A stretch of DNA of 30,724 nt from MGIIa-L3 sp038150305. Its GTDB lineage: Archaea > Thermoplasmatota > Poseidoniia > Poseidoniales > Poseidoniaceae. Positions within the stretch are counted from its first letter, which is position 1; every line of letters starts with the position of its first letter. Location of the stretch: contig JAYOTG010000023.1 of assembly GCA_038150305.1 (NCBI GenBank), positions 1-30,724 on the forward strand, read 5' to 3'. The notes under the pieces were generated by a model. The model made no database searches and was not told the origin of the DNA. It was given only the letters and a program-made list of their open reading frames with translations. A program made the translations under genes and the position numbers. Positions 8,373 through 16,091 of the stretch are shown piece by piece.

Positions 8373-10004
8373 TCATCCAAGGAAGGGGTACGTCCAATCC
8401 GTGGGCGGCGCGAAGGTTTCCTTGATGGAACGAGGTGAGACCCAACGCAAGAGGTTCAGCGGGGATCCAGCCTTGTCGTTGGTGCCGCTTCCACGGGCGC
8501 CACCGAAGGGCTGCTGACCGACCACAGCGCCCGTGGGCTTGTCGTTGATGTAGAAGTTCCCTGCGGCGTAGCGAAGGCCTGCCATCGCCGTTTCGACGTG
8601 GCGTCGATCCGTGGCGAAGATGGACCCGGTCAAGGCGTACTCGGACGTGCTGTCAACCACGCCAATCATGCGCTCAAAGTCCGCGTCATCGTAGACGTGA
8701 ATCGAGAGCACCGGGCCGAACAATTCCACCTGCATGGTCTCGTACATCGGGTCCGAGCACACGATGGTGGTCGGCTGGATGAACCAACCCGTGCTGTCGT
8801 CCCACGTTCCGCCGGTCACAATCTCGCAGCCGTCGTCGTCCGCGGCACGCTGAATGGCGCCCGTGATGGACGTGAAGGCCTTCTGATCGATGACCGCACC
8901 CATGTACACGCCAGCCTTGCTCACGTCACCCACCACGATCCGGTTCACTTCGGTCACGTAGGTGTCCTTGATGGCCGCCCACACGGAGGCAGGAACGTAC
9001 GCACGCGAGGCTGCAGAACACTTCTGACCTTGGAACTCAAAGGCGCCTCGGAGCAAGGCGACCAACAAAGCATCCTGGTCGCAATCCGGGTGAGCGAGGA
9101 TGAAGTCCTTGCCTCCGGTCTCCCCGACGATGCGCGGGTAGGAGCGGTAGGAGGCAATGCGCTCCCCAACCTCACGCCACAGCTGACGGAACACCCCGGT
9201 ACTGCCGGTGAAGTGAATGCCGGCAAGGTCCGGGGAAGCGAGGCACGTGTCACCGACCACCGAAGCAGGACCAGGAAGGAAATTGATCACGCCCGGCGGC
9301 AAACCGGCGTCCATCATGACCCGGAGGATCCTGTAGTTGGAGACGTAGGAGTTGCGGCTCGGCTTCCAGACGCACGTGTTGCCCATGAGCGCCGGAGCCG
9401 AGGGAAGGTTGGCCGCGATGCTGGTGAAGTTGAACGGCGTCACCGCGAAGACGAAGCCTTCGAGGGGACGAACCTCGACCTGGTTCCACATCGACGAAGG
9501 GGACACAGGGGGTTGTTGATCCTCGTAGATGTCACGGGCGTACATGGCGTTGAACCGCCAGAAATCGATGAGTTCGCACGCTGAATCGATTTCCGCTTGG
9601 TGCATTGTCTTGGACTGGTTCAGCATGGTCGCCGCGTTGATTTCCGCACGCCGTGGTCCTGCAAGCAACTCGCCGGCCTTCAGAAAGACCGCAGCGCGTG
9701 CTGCCCACGGCATGATGGACCACGAAGCGTGGGCCGCCATCGCGGCATCGATGCCGCGCTGGACTTCGGCTTCGCCGGCCAGGTGCACCCTGGCCAAGAC
9801 GTGGGCGTGGTTGTGCGGCATCACCTGCTCAACGACGTTCCCGGTCCACACCTCTTCGCCGTTGATGATGCATGGAATGTCGAGCACCTCAGCGCTTTGA
9901 CGCGCCAATTCCGCTTCAAGTGAGGCGCGTTCAGCGCTTCCGGGAGCGTAACCGAGCACCGGTTCGTTGACGGGGGCTGGAGGGCGGGGGATCGAGTTGG
10001 GCAT
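8373..10004 (-). CDS. pruA: 1-pyrroline-5-carboxylate dehydrogenase (L-glutamate gamma-semialdehyde dehydrogenase), ALDH4A1 type
   Basis: The enzyme oxidises glutamate semialdehyde / pyrroline-5-carboxylate to glutamate with NAD+, the second step of proline degradation. The 543 residues cover a complete stand-alone ALDH4 subunit with no fused proline dehydrogenase. Key features are IPCIINGEEVWTG near the N-terminus, the SGPRRAEI-like segment AGPRRAEINAATM, NAD-binding TPFNFTSIAANL and FTGS, the general base Glu295 in VGETGGKDF, the nucleophile Cys329 in FQGQKCSAASR, and the C-terminal GNFYINDKPTGAVVGQQPFG followed by GGARGSGTNDK. The segment order and wording closely follow the eukaryotic mitochondrial and Bacteroidetes form. 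The ATG at 10004 gives the family N-terminus. It follows the propeller gene by 51 bases; a 6-bp inverted repeat (ACCTCA 10033-10038, TGAGGT 10051-10056) spans that junction. Confidence 0.95.
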   Translation of the reverse strand: MPNSIPRPPAPVNEPVLGYAPGSAERASLEAELARQSAEVLDIPCIINGEEVWTGNVVEQVMPHNHAHVLARVHLAGEAEVQRGIDAAMAAHASWSIMPWAARAAVFLKAGELLAGPRRAEINAATMLNQSKTMHQAEIDSACELIDFWRFNAMYARDIYEDQQPPVSPSSMWNQVEVRPLEGFVFAVTPFNFTSIAANLPSAPALMGNTCVWKPSRNSYVSNYRILRVMMDAGLPPGVINFLPGPASVVGDTCLASPDLAGIHFTGSTGVFRQLWREVGERIASYRSYPRIVGETGGKDFILAHPDCDQDALLVALLRGAFEFQGQKCSAASRAYVPASVWAAIKDTYVTEVNRIVVGDVSKAGVYMGAVIDQKAFTSITGAIQRAADDDGCEIVTGGTWDDSTGWFIQPTTIVCSDPMYETMQVELFGPVLSIHVYDDADFERMIGVVDSTSEYALTGSIFATDRRHVETAMAGLRYAAGNFYINDKPTGAVVGQQPFGGARGSGTNDKAGSPLNLLRWVSPRSIKETFAPPTDWTYPFLG

Positions 10005-10055
10005 GGTCCGAGGGCGGAACGGCCGTCCTTCAACCTCACGGGGACTGAGCTGAGG

Positions 10056-11513
10056 TCAAACGACGCGGATGTGCACGCTGTCCATCGCCCATCGCCCGTC
10101 AGGATGTCGGGCCCTGAGTTCGAACCTGTGGGACCCGCGAGGCAACCGCAGCAGCAACCTCGCCTTGGTCCCGATTTCACGACCGTCGGACGTGCTCCAC
10201 GCGTAAATCACGCCTTGCTCGGGTGCGCCTGCCACCTTGGCTTCAAGCAGCACTTCGGCCACACCACCCTCGTCGACATGGACCTCCTGCTCCTCTCCGA
10301 GATCTACGGAGAACGCAGAAGCCACCGTTTGGGGGCCGTCTTGGGTCAGGGCTGCGAGGAGGTCCTCGTCATCGTCGGTGGCGGCTTTTGCTTCTGGCGC
10401 ACGCTCCTCCAACGCATCGAGCAGCCCGGAAGGCGCGTTCCAGTCGTGCACCGGTGCTTCATCGACGGGAAGGGGAGCACCCACCATCCGAGGAATCTCG
10501 TCTTTTTCTTCCAGCGGCGGAGGCACCCATGCGGTCAGTTCGCTTGGGTCGACCTCGACCACCGCTCCGTCCAAATCCACCAAGGCAAGCGGTTCAGGGC
10601 CGGTCCAGTCGTTGCCGTCGTCACCCACCACCAACAACTGCGAGCCAAGAAGCGACAGGTCGCTCGGCATGCCCGGATGCTCCATGGTCCACTGAAGGCC
10701 TCTTGCGTTCAGACCGTGCACGTTGAACCACGCCGCGATGCAGACCTCCCCGCCGCGGTCAACCCAGTCACGAACACCGCTTCCCACGTGATGGAGCTCG
10801 GTCGCCGCCTCAGCCGTCAAACGAAGCACTGCACCGGATTGGTCGTGCGCGAGCACGCCGATTGACGTTGAGAGGAGGCCGAGAACCACCTCTGAATGCG
10901 CGTGCCGCCAGAGGAGATCCTGCGAGCCCCAGCGCTCGATTTCGACCACGTCTTCTTCGCCGGTCATGGCATAGCCCTCGCGGGCCACCAAGACGCCACC
11001 GCCCTCCACCAAGGCTCCTGCCGTGATGCGCTCGCCGTGGCTTCCGCGCGTGGGGCGTGTCCACATCAAACCGCTTCCGTCAAGGGCATGGACGCTCAGG
11101 GCAACGCTTTGGGTCACAAGGACGGCGTCCTCGTTGGCGTCGTGAAGGGACTGGACGCCGGTCACCACGTCCTGCTGGACCTCTGGCGTCCAACGCTGAA
11201 CGACACCACCTTCGTCGAGCACCACAAGGGCGTCTGCGACGGCGATCGCCTTCAGCACGCCCGTGCCGTTCACGTTCTCGACACGTGGGGAAGGGTCTCC
11301 CAATCGCGCGGTTGAGCCGTCGCTTGTCAAGACGACGTCCCCGATGAGGCCCATCGGTCGTGGCCCGGGACCCAACACGATTTGTGGGGCGCGAGCGCCA
11401 TCGAAGCGCATCATCCGTCCATCGTTGAGCACCAGGTGCCGCTGATCGCCGTGCTCAAACACCGCGTGAGCGGTGGCGGGGAGCGCCCAGCCTCGCACTG
11501 CTCGGGTGTTCAT
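10056..11513 (-). CDS. Intracellular WD40/PQQ-like beta-propeller protein with C-terminal Ig/PKD-like domain
   Basis: Function not recognised. Most of the 485 residues form short repeated strand patterns of a beta-propeller, such as VLKAIAVADALVVLDEGGVV, then VLVTQSVALSVHALDGSG, LGLLSTSIGVLAHDQSGAVL and LSLLGSQLLVVGDDG. An acidic, proline-rich linker (about residues 325-395) follows. The C-terminal domain reads VAEVLLEAKVAGAPEQGVIY and ends RGSHRFELRARHPDGRWAMD, which looks like an Ig or PKD-type sandwich. There is no signal peptide or membrane helix, so a cytoplasmic location is likely. Its ATG overlaps the stop of the ThiI-like gene in an ATGA, implying translational coupling with that gene and purF. 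Confidence 0.75.
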   Translation of the reverse strand: MNTRAVRGWALPATAHAVFEHGDQRHLVLNDGRMMRFDGARAPQIVLGPGPRPMGLIGDVVLTSDGSTARLGDPSPRVENVNGTGVLKAIAVADALVVLDEGGVVQRWTPEVQQDVVTGVQSLHDANEDAVLVTQSVALSVHALDGSGLMWTRPTRGSHGERITAGALVEGGGVLVAREGYAMTGEEDVVEIERWGSQDLLWRHAHSEVVLGLLSTSIGVLAHDQSGAVLRLTAEAATELHHVGSGVRDWVDRGGEVCIAAWFNVHGLNARGLQWTMEHPGMPSDLSLLGSQLLVVGDDGNDWTGPEPLALVDLDGAVVEVDPSELTAWVPPPLEEKDEIPRMVGAPLPVDEAPVHDWNAPSGLLDALEERAPEAKAATDDDEDLLAALTQDGPQTVASAFSVDLGEEQEVHVDEGGVAEVLLEAKVAGAPEQGVIYAWSTSDGREIGTKARLLLRLPRGSHRFELRARHPDGRWAMDSVHIRVV

Positions 11514-12472
11514 GCCGTCACCTCGGGCGGGCCCCCTTCAACGATGCTCATCCAACCGTGTGCGTCCGGATCTGGGGGGACGCGCCATGGGGCATCGAAA
11601 TGCCGCAACAAAGCGGCCATTTCCCGTTCGGTCCAGCCCATCAGGGGACCCAAACGCGCAAGCGGTGTGGTTTTCACGGCGGTCGCTTGGCGACCGGCAA
11701 GCGGTTCTGCCTCAGCCACGCTGAGGCCAATGCAGCCCCAAGACGGGCGGTCCTCGTTCTTGCCGTCATGTGTGTGATGCCGCGTTCGTCGGCCAATGTT
11801 GGCGTCCCACGCCCGCAAGCGTTCCACCAAGGCTTCGTCGCTCCCGTCCACCGGCAGGATTCGACAACCTCGGCGCATGATGAGGAAACTGGCCAGCATG
11901 GCACGCTCATCGTCGATGAGGGCGAGCACGTCGCCCTGTGCGCCAGCGGGCAAGCCGCCCGGGCCAGGCATCCGATGTTCAACGGCTTCGAGGGCGCCAT
12001 CACGTAAAATCACGTTGACCGCCCAATCGGGCTGCTTGAGGTTGACCGTCAGGGAAGGGTCCGCGTCGATGAGCGCAGCGCCGAGGGCCGCGGCATACGC
12101 GGGTGAGGACCATTCCGGAACATCCCCTGTGCGGCGGCATCGGACGCCAAAACTGCGGGCCGTCCCGCGGGCATCGTGACGGTCGAGGATGGCTTCAGCG
12201 ATGGCCTGCAGGTCGTTTGGGTCGCCCAGCAGGCGAACGCGGTCCACGGCAACAAGCCCGAGTTGATGCGCGAGGGCTTGCTCCACCAGGTCCACAGGGC
12301 CGTCGCTTCGGACCACCACGCGGTCGCGTCCGAAAGAGAGGCGGAGTTGAACGCCCCATCGGTGTTCGGCCTTGGACATGGAGCGACGCATGGCGTTCTG
12401 GAACAGGCGTCGGACGGGTTTGGACTTCAGGGTCACTTCACCGAGGCGAAGGATCCAATGCACCTCAGCCAT
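11510..12472 (-). CDS. ThiI-like protein (NFLD-THUMP plus degenerate PP-loop domain)
   Basis: ThiI makes 4-thiouridine at position 8 of tRNA, using a THUMP domain to bind tRNA and a PP-loop (SGGxDS) to adenylate U8. This 320-residue protein aligns with ThiI over its length: GEVTLKSKPVRRLF (NFLD, residues 11-24), SFGVRCRRTG (THUMP, 107-116), GGLPAGAQGDVLALI then FLIMRRGC (PP-loop domain, 172-203), and TPLARLGPLMGWTEREM near the end, matching the ThiI RPLI-x-x-DK-x-E segment. At the nucleotide-binding loop the sequence is IDDERAM, with one residue fewer than the usual ISGGFDSG. The PP-loop domain core after it is shortened and there is no rhodanese domain. It is therefore probably a non-catalytic tRNA-binding relative. 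The ATG at 12472 gives the family N-terminus. It starts 4 bases after purF and its stop overlaps the propeller start. Confidence 0.8.
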   Translation of the reverse strand: MAEVHWILRLGEVTLKSKPVRRLFQNAMRRSMSKAEHRWGVQLRLSFGRDRVVVRSDGPVDLVEQALAHQLGLVAVDRVRLLGDPNDLQAIAEAILDRHDARGTARSFGVRCRRTGDVPEWSSPAYAAALGAALIDADPSLTVNLKQPDWAVNVILRDGALEAVEHRMPGPGGLPAGAQGDVLALIDDERAMLASFLIMRRGCRILPVDGSDEALVERLRAWDANIGRRTRHHTHDGKNEDRPSWGCIGLSVAEAEPLAGRQATAVKTTPLARLGPLMGWTEREMAALLRHFDAPWRVPPDPDAHGWMSIVEGGPPEVTA

Positions 12473-12476
12473 GCCT

Positions 12477-14012
12477 TCAGGCCTCACCGTTGTGGAGGCC
12501 CACGACTTCTGTGGAGGCGCGCGTGGCCTTGGCACCGTCGTTCCGCCGAGCCCGCAGGGTTTCGAGGTAGGATGCATCGATGTCCTTGGTGACGTACTCG
12601 CCGTTGAAACAGCTCGCATCAAACCGCTCCGGCGGAGCAGGGCCGATGGACGTCACGTCAATCAGGTCCTCAAGGGTCTGATAGAACAGCCGATCGCTGC
12701 CGATGATGGCGTTGATCTCGTCGATGCTGCGGCCGTTGGCGATGAACTCGTCCACCGCAGGCATGTCGATGCCGTAGACGTTCGGATGCCGAACCGGCGG
12801 TGCAGCGGATGCAAAGTACACCTTTCGTGCACCGACATCGCGAGCCATCTCCACAATCTGCGCGGAGGTGGTCCCGCGCACGATGGAATCGTCGACCAGC
12901 AAGACCGCCTTGCCCTCAAACTCATGCGAAATGGCCGAGAGTTTCCTCCGCACGGATTTCTCGCGCAGCGCCTGGCCGGGCATGATGAAGGTGCGACCCA
13001 CATACCTGTTCTTGACGAAGCCTTCGCGGTACACGACGCCCAAGGTCGAGGCGAGTTGGAGGGCGGCAATGCGTCCAGAATCGGGAACAGGGATCACGGC
13101 ATCGATGTCATGGTCGGGCCACGATTCAAGGATGCGCTCTGCGAGGCGTTGCCCTTGGTTCAGCCGGGCCTGATAGACCGAAATGCCGTCGATGACGGAG
13201 TCAGGGCGAGCGAAATACACGTGCTCGAAGATGCACGGTGCGAAGGGCTTCGGCTCGGAACAAATTTCGCTGAACAGATGCCCTGAGGCCGAGATGAAGA
13301 CCGCCTCGCCTGGAGCGACGTCGCGCTCCACGTGGAAGCCCAAGGCGGTGATGGCCACGGATTCGCTGGCGACCACCCATTCGCTGGCCCCTTCGACCTC
13401 ACGACGGCCCAGGATCAGGGGGCGAATGCCGTGTGGGTCGCGGAAGGCAAAGAGCCCGTAGCCCGCGATAAGGCCGACACAGGCGTAGCCACCGCGCACG
13501 TCGGCGTTGATTTCGCGAATGGCCGAGAACACCGTCGAGACATCAAGGTGCGCGGCTTCGCTGATCTTCAGGTTGCGCGCTCTTCGATGGAGGGCGACGG
13601 CGAACATGTTCAGCAACAGTTCGGAGTCGCTGGTGGTGTTCATGTGACGGAAGTGCTTGTCGCGAAGCAGCACCTCGAGCTCATCGGCGTTGGTCAAGTT
13701 CCCGTTGTGTGCGAGGCACAAACCGTAGGGGGAGTTGACGTAGAAGGGTTGGGCCTCTGCACTCGACGACGAGCCAGCGGTCGGGTATCGGACGTGGCCG
13801 ATGCCAATGGATCCCAACAGGCGTGACATACGCTCGGCATCGAAGACGTCAGCCACCTGACCGTTGCTCTTGCGCAGGATGAATTGGCCGTCGTGCTCGG
13901 TCAACATCCCTGCGGCGTCTTGACCGCGGTGTTGCAGCACGGTCAGGCCGTCGTAGAGGATTTGATTCACGTGCACGCCGGGGCGTCCAACGATGCCAAG
14001 GATGCCGCACAT
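12477..14012 (-). CDS. purF: Amidophosphoribosyltransferase
   Basis: The enzyme catalyses the first committed step of purine synthesis: PRPP plus glutamine gives 5-phosphoribosylamine. The 511 residues start MCGILGIVG, so Cys2 becomes the N-terminal nucleophile after Met removal and no propeptide is present (E. coli-like arrangement). Glutaminase residues appear in LQHRGQDAAGM, GHVRYPTAG and LAHNGNLTN. The phosphoribosyltransferase domain has IPVPDSGR, the FVKNRYVGRTFI flag region, and the PRPP loop VLLVDDSIVRGTTS (Asp374-Asp375). The C-terminal YGIDMP and IGSDRLFYQTLEDL segments are also conserved. The start is fixed by the catalytic cysteine. It is followed 4 bases later by the ThiI-like gene. 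Confidence 0.97.
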   Translation of the reverse strand: MCGILGIVGRPGVHVNQILYDGLTVLQHRGQDAAGMLTEHDGQFILRKSNGQVADVFDAERMSRLLGSIGIGHVRYPTAGSSSSAEAQPFYVNSPYGLCLAHNGNLTNADELEVLLRDKHFRHMNTTSDSELLLNMFAVALHRRARNLKISEAAHLDVSTVFSAIREINADVRGGYACVGLIAGYGLFAFRDPHGIRPLILGRREVEGASEWVVASESVAITALGFHVERDVAPGEAVFISASGHLFSEICSEPKPFAPCIFEHVYFARPDSVIDGISVYQARLNQGQRLAERILESWPDHDIDAVIPVPDSGRIAALQLASTLGVVYREGFVKNRYVGRTFIMPGQALREKSVRRKLSAISHEFEGKAVLLVDDSIVRGTTSAQIVEMARDVGARKVYFASAAPPVRHPNVYGIDMPAVDEFIANGRSIDEINAIIGSDRLFYQTLEDLIDVTSIGPAPPERFDASCFNGEYVTKDIDASYLETLRARRNDGAKATRASTEVVGLHNGEA

Positions 14013-14070
14013 GACACGCCCTCATGTTGCCCAACGGGTGCCAACACTTGGCCTTGTCCCACGGAACGAA

Positions 14071-14250
14071 TCACGCTTTGGGACGGTGGGTCTTCTTCGA
14101 CCAGGAGTATCCTCGCATCTTGGAGGAAGCCCCGTATCCGCAGGAGGCACACACGCTCTTCTGCTTGTGGTAGGCGTTGCGACCGCAGCGGCGGCATCGG
14201 ATGTGCGTCGTCTTTTGACGACGGCCCATGGACGGGGTACCCTTCGACAT
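14071..14250 (-). CDS. rpl37e: Large ribosomal subunit protein eL37 (L37e)
   Basis: This is a 59-residue zinc-ribbon ribosomal protein of the 50S subunit that binds rRNA near the exit tunnel. The translation begins MSKGTPSMGRRQKTTHIRCR and continues CGRNAYHKQKSVCASCGYG, then ends GYSWSKKTHRPKA. Both zinc knuckles are complete, as CRRC and CASC, and the KGTPS and GYGxS family motifs are present. It has its own TATA box and a TGAGGTGA ribosome binding site four bases before the ATG. It sits 58 bases upstream of purF on the same strand. Confidence 0.95.
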   Translation of the reverse strand: MSKGTPSMGRRQKTTHIRCRRCGRNAYHKQKSVCASCGYGASSKMRGYSWSKKTHRPKA

Positions 14251-14254
14251 GCGG

Positions 14255-14295
14255 TCACCTCAGGGTTTGGGCGACCCTCATCCCCTTTATGAAAT
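14255..14295 (-). promoter_or_regulatory. Promoter and ribosome binding site of eL37
   Basis: On the minus strand ATTTCATAAAG (14285-14295) is a good archaeal TATA box centred 40 bases before the ATG. TGAGGTGA (14255-14262) is a Shine-Dalgarno site with a 4-base spacer. The predicted transcript would start near 14265, giving a leader of about 15 bases. The box abuts the stop of the upstream membrane-protein gene, so eL37 is probably transcribed independently of it. Confidence 0.6.
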
Positions 14296-14759
14296 CAACT
14301 CCGGGGGATTTCGGCCTCGTCAAGGGCGAAGGTCCGTAGTCCGAGGGCAGCGATGAGCAAACCCACAGGAGCGGCAAGAGCCAAGCCAAGGCCGACGGGT
14401 GCGAGATGGACGAGTTCCGTGAAAAAGCGCGCCAACGGCGAACTTGCGTCACCGATGAAGTTGCCCGATTGGAGCAGCCAGAGGCCCAACAGGAAGCCAA
14501 CCACCAAGAGCGCGCACAAGCCAAGGACAGGCGCTGCGGGGCGATCACGGTTGTCGCCGTACGCCAGCAGCAGGAGGATCATGCTGACCGAGGTCACGAC
14601 AAATCCCACGAACACGTCGTTGGCCAAGCCGACGCCAAGCGCATCGGCGCTGGGGGATGACCCGGAGGCGAGAAGCAGGACCAGAGCCGGCCCCAACAAG
14701 AGGGCCGACGCCAGGGCTGCGAGGGCCAACGGGCTCCGAGATTCAGGCATGAGCGTCAC
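14295..14759 (-). CDS. Four-helix membrane protein of unknown function
   Basis: Not recognised. The 154 residues contain four clear hydrophobic segments: ALAALASALLLGPALVLLLA, VFVGFVVTSVSMILLLLAYG, VLGLCALLVVGFLLGLWLL and APVGLGLALAAPVGLLIAAL. The connecting loops are short and the C-terminus is acidic and soluble (ALDEAEIPRS). No catalytic motif was seen. The start may be 14759 or the ATG at 14750; both overlap the upstream membrane-protein gene (by 17 or 8 bases), so the two are probably translated together and may form a complex. Confidence 0.7.
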   Translation of the reverse strand: MTLMPESRSPLALAALASALLLGPALVLLLASGSSPSADALGVGLANDVFVGFVVTSVSMILLLLAYGDNRDRPAAPVLGLCALLVVGFLLGLWLLQSGNFIGDASSPLARFFTELVHLAPVGLGLALAAPVGLLIAALGLRTFALDEAEIPRS

Positions 14760-15483
14760 CTCCGTGCGTCACGCGACGTGCGATGATGGCGGCAGCGCGT
14801 TCCAGATCTTCCTCGCTTGGAGGAGGCAAGGCATCGGGTTCAGGCAGGTTCCGTTCGAAGAGCCAAATCACCAGCGTGCTGAGCAGGAGGGCGAAGCCTG
14901 CGCCAAGGAAGAGGCCGGCCACCTCGGCGACCACAAGAGCACCGATGCTGCCGTCCACGCCGCGAAGGACGAGCAACCCTGACGCATAGATGGCCCCCGC
15001 CAACATCGGCCAAGACCGCGATCGTCGTCGAGGCACGTAGAAGCGATGGACCACGAAGAGGGCGGCGCAGAGGCTGGCCGTTGCGGCGAGCAGGACCACG
15101 ACAAATCGGCTCCACAGCGTCACGTCATCAACAAACGTGGGGGTCCATGCCACGATCAACCACGCCGAAAGGGCCACGAGAATCACGCCTGCAGGACGAC
15201 CCCACGCAGGGACGCGGCCAACAGGAACATCGCCGGTGAAGACCAGCAGCGCCAGCCCTGACACGAGAGGAAGGCCGACGACGGCGACGCCCCACAACAA
15301 CTCGACGGCTTGGGTGCTCGTTGAATCGGGAACCGTCAGGGGCGCCACGGCGACCAGCAGGACGCTCATGGGCGTCAGCACCCTCCACATGGCGCCACCA
15401 CGGCCGACGAGGTTGAAGCCACCAAACACCCCCAACAGCGCGGGAAGCCACAACAGCAACGCCGCTGCGAGCGTTGGCTCCAT
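14743..15483 (-). CDS. Multi-pass membrane protein of unknown function with acidic C-terminal tail
   Basis: Not recognised. The product is 246 aa from the ATG at 15483, with about seven hydrophobic helices beginning MEPTLAAALLLWLPALLGVF, and a cytoplasmic-looking tail (PEPDALPPPSEEDLERAAAI). The frame remains open further upstream but would run into the eL42 gene on the other strand, and helices begin directly at this ATG. TGAGGTCACC precedes the start, resembling the ribosome binding site of eL37. It is translationally overlapped with the four-helix protein downstream and is divergent from eL42. Confidence 0.7.
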   Translation of the reverse strand: MEPTLAAALLLWLPALLGVFGGFNLVGRGGAMWRVLTPMSVLLVAVAPLTVPDSTSTQAVELLWGVAVVGLPLVSGLALLVFTGDVPVGRVPAWGRPAGVILVALSAWLIVAWTPTFVDDVTLWSRFVVVLLAATASLCAALFVVHRFYVPRRRSRSWPMLAGAIYASGLLVLRGVDGSIGALVVAEVAGLFLGAGFALLLSTLVIWLFERNLPEPDALPPPSEEDLERAAAIIARRVTHGGDAHA

Positions 15484-15570
15484 GTGTGGTGACCTCAGGG
15501 TTGGGCTCAAGAACCCTCCCCGCAAATCGGGCCATACCGCCCCTCCTCGGCGCGTCTCGCGGTGCGTCAT

Positions 15571-15611
15571 CGCTAAATACCCGACTCCGGTGGGCGAAAC
15601 GCTCAGGTGAT
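15571..15611 (+). promoter_or_regulatory. Promoter and ribosome binding site of the L44e-S27e-aIF2alpha-Nop10 operon
   Basis: CGCTAAATAC (15571-15580) is a TATA-like box centred 40 bases before the ATG at 15616. CAGGTGAT (15604-15611) is a Shine-Dalgarno site with a 4-base spacer to that ATG. This spacing matches the eL37, ABCE1 and uL16 promoters in the window and is the reason for choosing 15616 over the ATG at 15610. Confidence 0.5.
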
Positions 15612-15615
15612 GCGC

Positions 15616-15900
15616 ATGGTGAAGATGCCTCGTCAAGTCAAGCGTTACAGCCCCTCGGCGGGCAAGCACACCCTTCACACCGTGGAGCGCGTCAAGAAGA
15701 AGCGTGCTTCCGAGCTCCGCTGGGGTCAGCGTCGTTTCCGTAAGGTGACGGCCGGTTACCGCGGTTTCCCCCGTCCCAAGCCGGACGGTCGCGAGAAGCC
15801 AACCAAGCGGGTCAACATCCTCTACCGCTGTACGGAAACGGGCAAGGCCCACTACGCGCCGTGCAAGCGTGCCAAGAAGTTCGAACTCGTGGACCGGTGA
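15616..15900 (+). CDS. rpl44e: Large ribosomal subunit protein eL42 (L44e), zinc ligands partly lost
   Basis: eL42 lies by the ribosomal E site. The 94-residue product starts MVKMPRQVKRYSPSAGKHT and has the family segments RWGQRRFRKVTAGYRGFPRP, EKPTKRVNILYRC and KRAKKFELVDR. Archaeal homologues usually carry two C-x2-C knuckles, Y-C-P-x-C and Y-R-C-x-x-C-G-K. Here the first reads Y-S-P-S-A (no cysteines) and the second C72-T-E-T75, so three of four zinc ligands are missing. The start was chosen by the ribosome binding site and by homology to the M-K-M-P N-terminus. It is the first gene of the conserved archaeal cluster that continues with eS27 after six bases. Confidence 0.93.
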   Translation: MVKMPRQVKRYSPSAGKHTLHTVERVKKKRASELRWGQRRFRKVTAGYRGFPRPKPDGREKPTKRVNILYRCTETGKAHYAPCKRAKKFELVDR

Positions 15901-15906
15901 TCACCA

Positions 15907-16077
15907 ATGGCTGGACAATTCCTCACCGTGACCTGCCGCGACTGCGGTACGGAGACCATCATCTTCGACCGCTCCGTGAACACCATCTCTTGCGACGTCT
16001 GCGGGGCAACCCTCAGCCGCCCCTCCGGCGGGAAGGCGGACCTCGTGGGCTGCCGTGTCGTCGAGGCCAATGAGTGA
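15907..16077 (+). CDS. rps27e: Small ribosomal subunit protein eS27 (S27e)
   Basis: A 56-residue zinc-ribbon protein of the 30S subunit. It starts MAGQFLTVTCRDCGTETIIF, continues SVNTISCDVCGATLSRPSGG and ends ADLVGCRVVEANE. The two C-x2-C knuckles (CRDC, CDVC) are both intact, unlike those of its neighbour eL42, and the P-S-G-G-K-A motif is typical of the family. It lies six bases after the eL42 stop and 14 bases before aIF2-alpha, in the standard archaeal gene order. Confidence 0.95.
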   Translation: MAGQFLTVTCRDCGTETIIFDRSVNTISCDVCGATLSRPSGGKADLVGCRVVEANE

Positions 16078-16091
16078 GGGAGGACCCTCAC

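Noticed and set aside
1032..10034. Shared 14-base string GGCCGTCCTTCAAC at 1032-1045 and 10021-10034, both upstream of minus-strand genes
   Set aside because: A 14-base match is expected by chance a few times in 30 kb of biased sequence, and the distances to the two start codons differ (27 and 17 bases). It may contain a weak TATA-like TTGAAGG but is not good evidence for a regulon.
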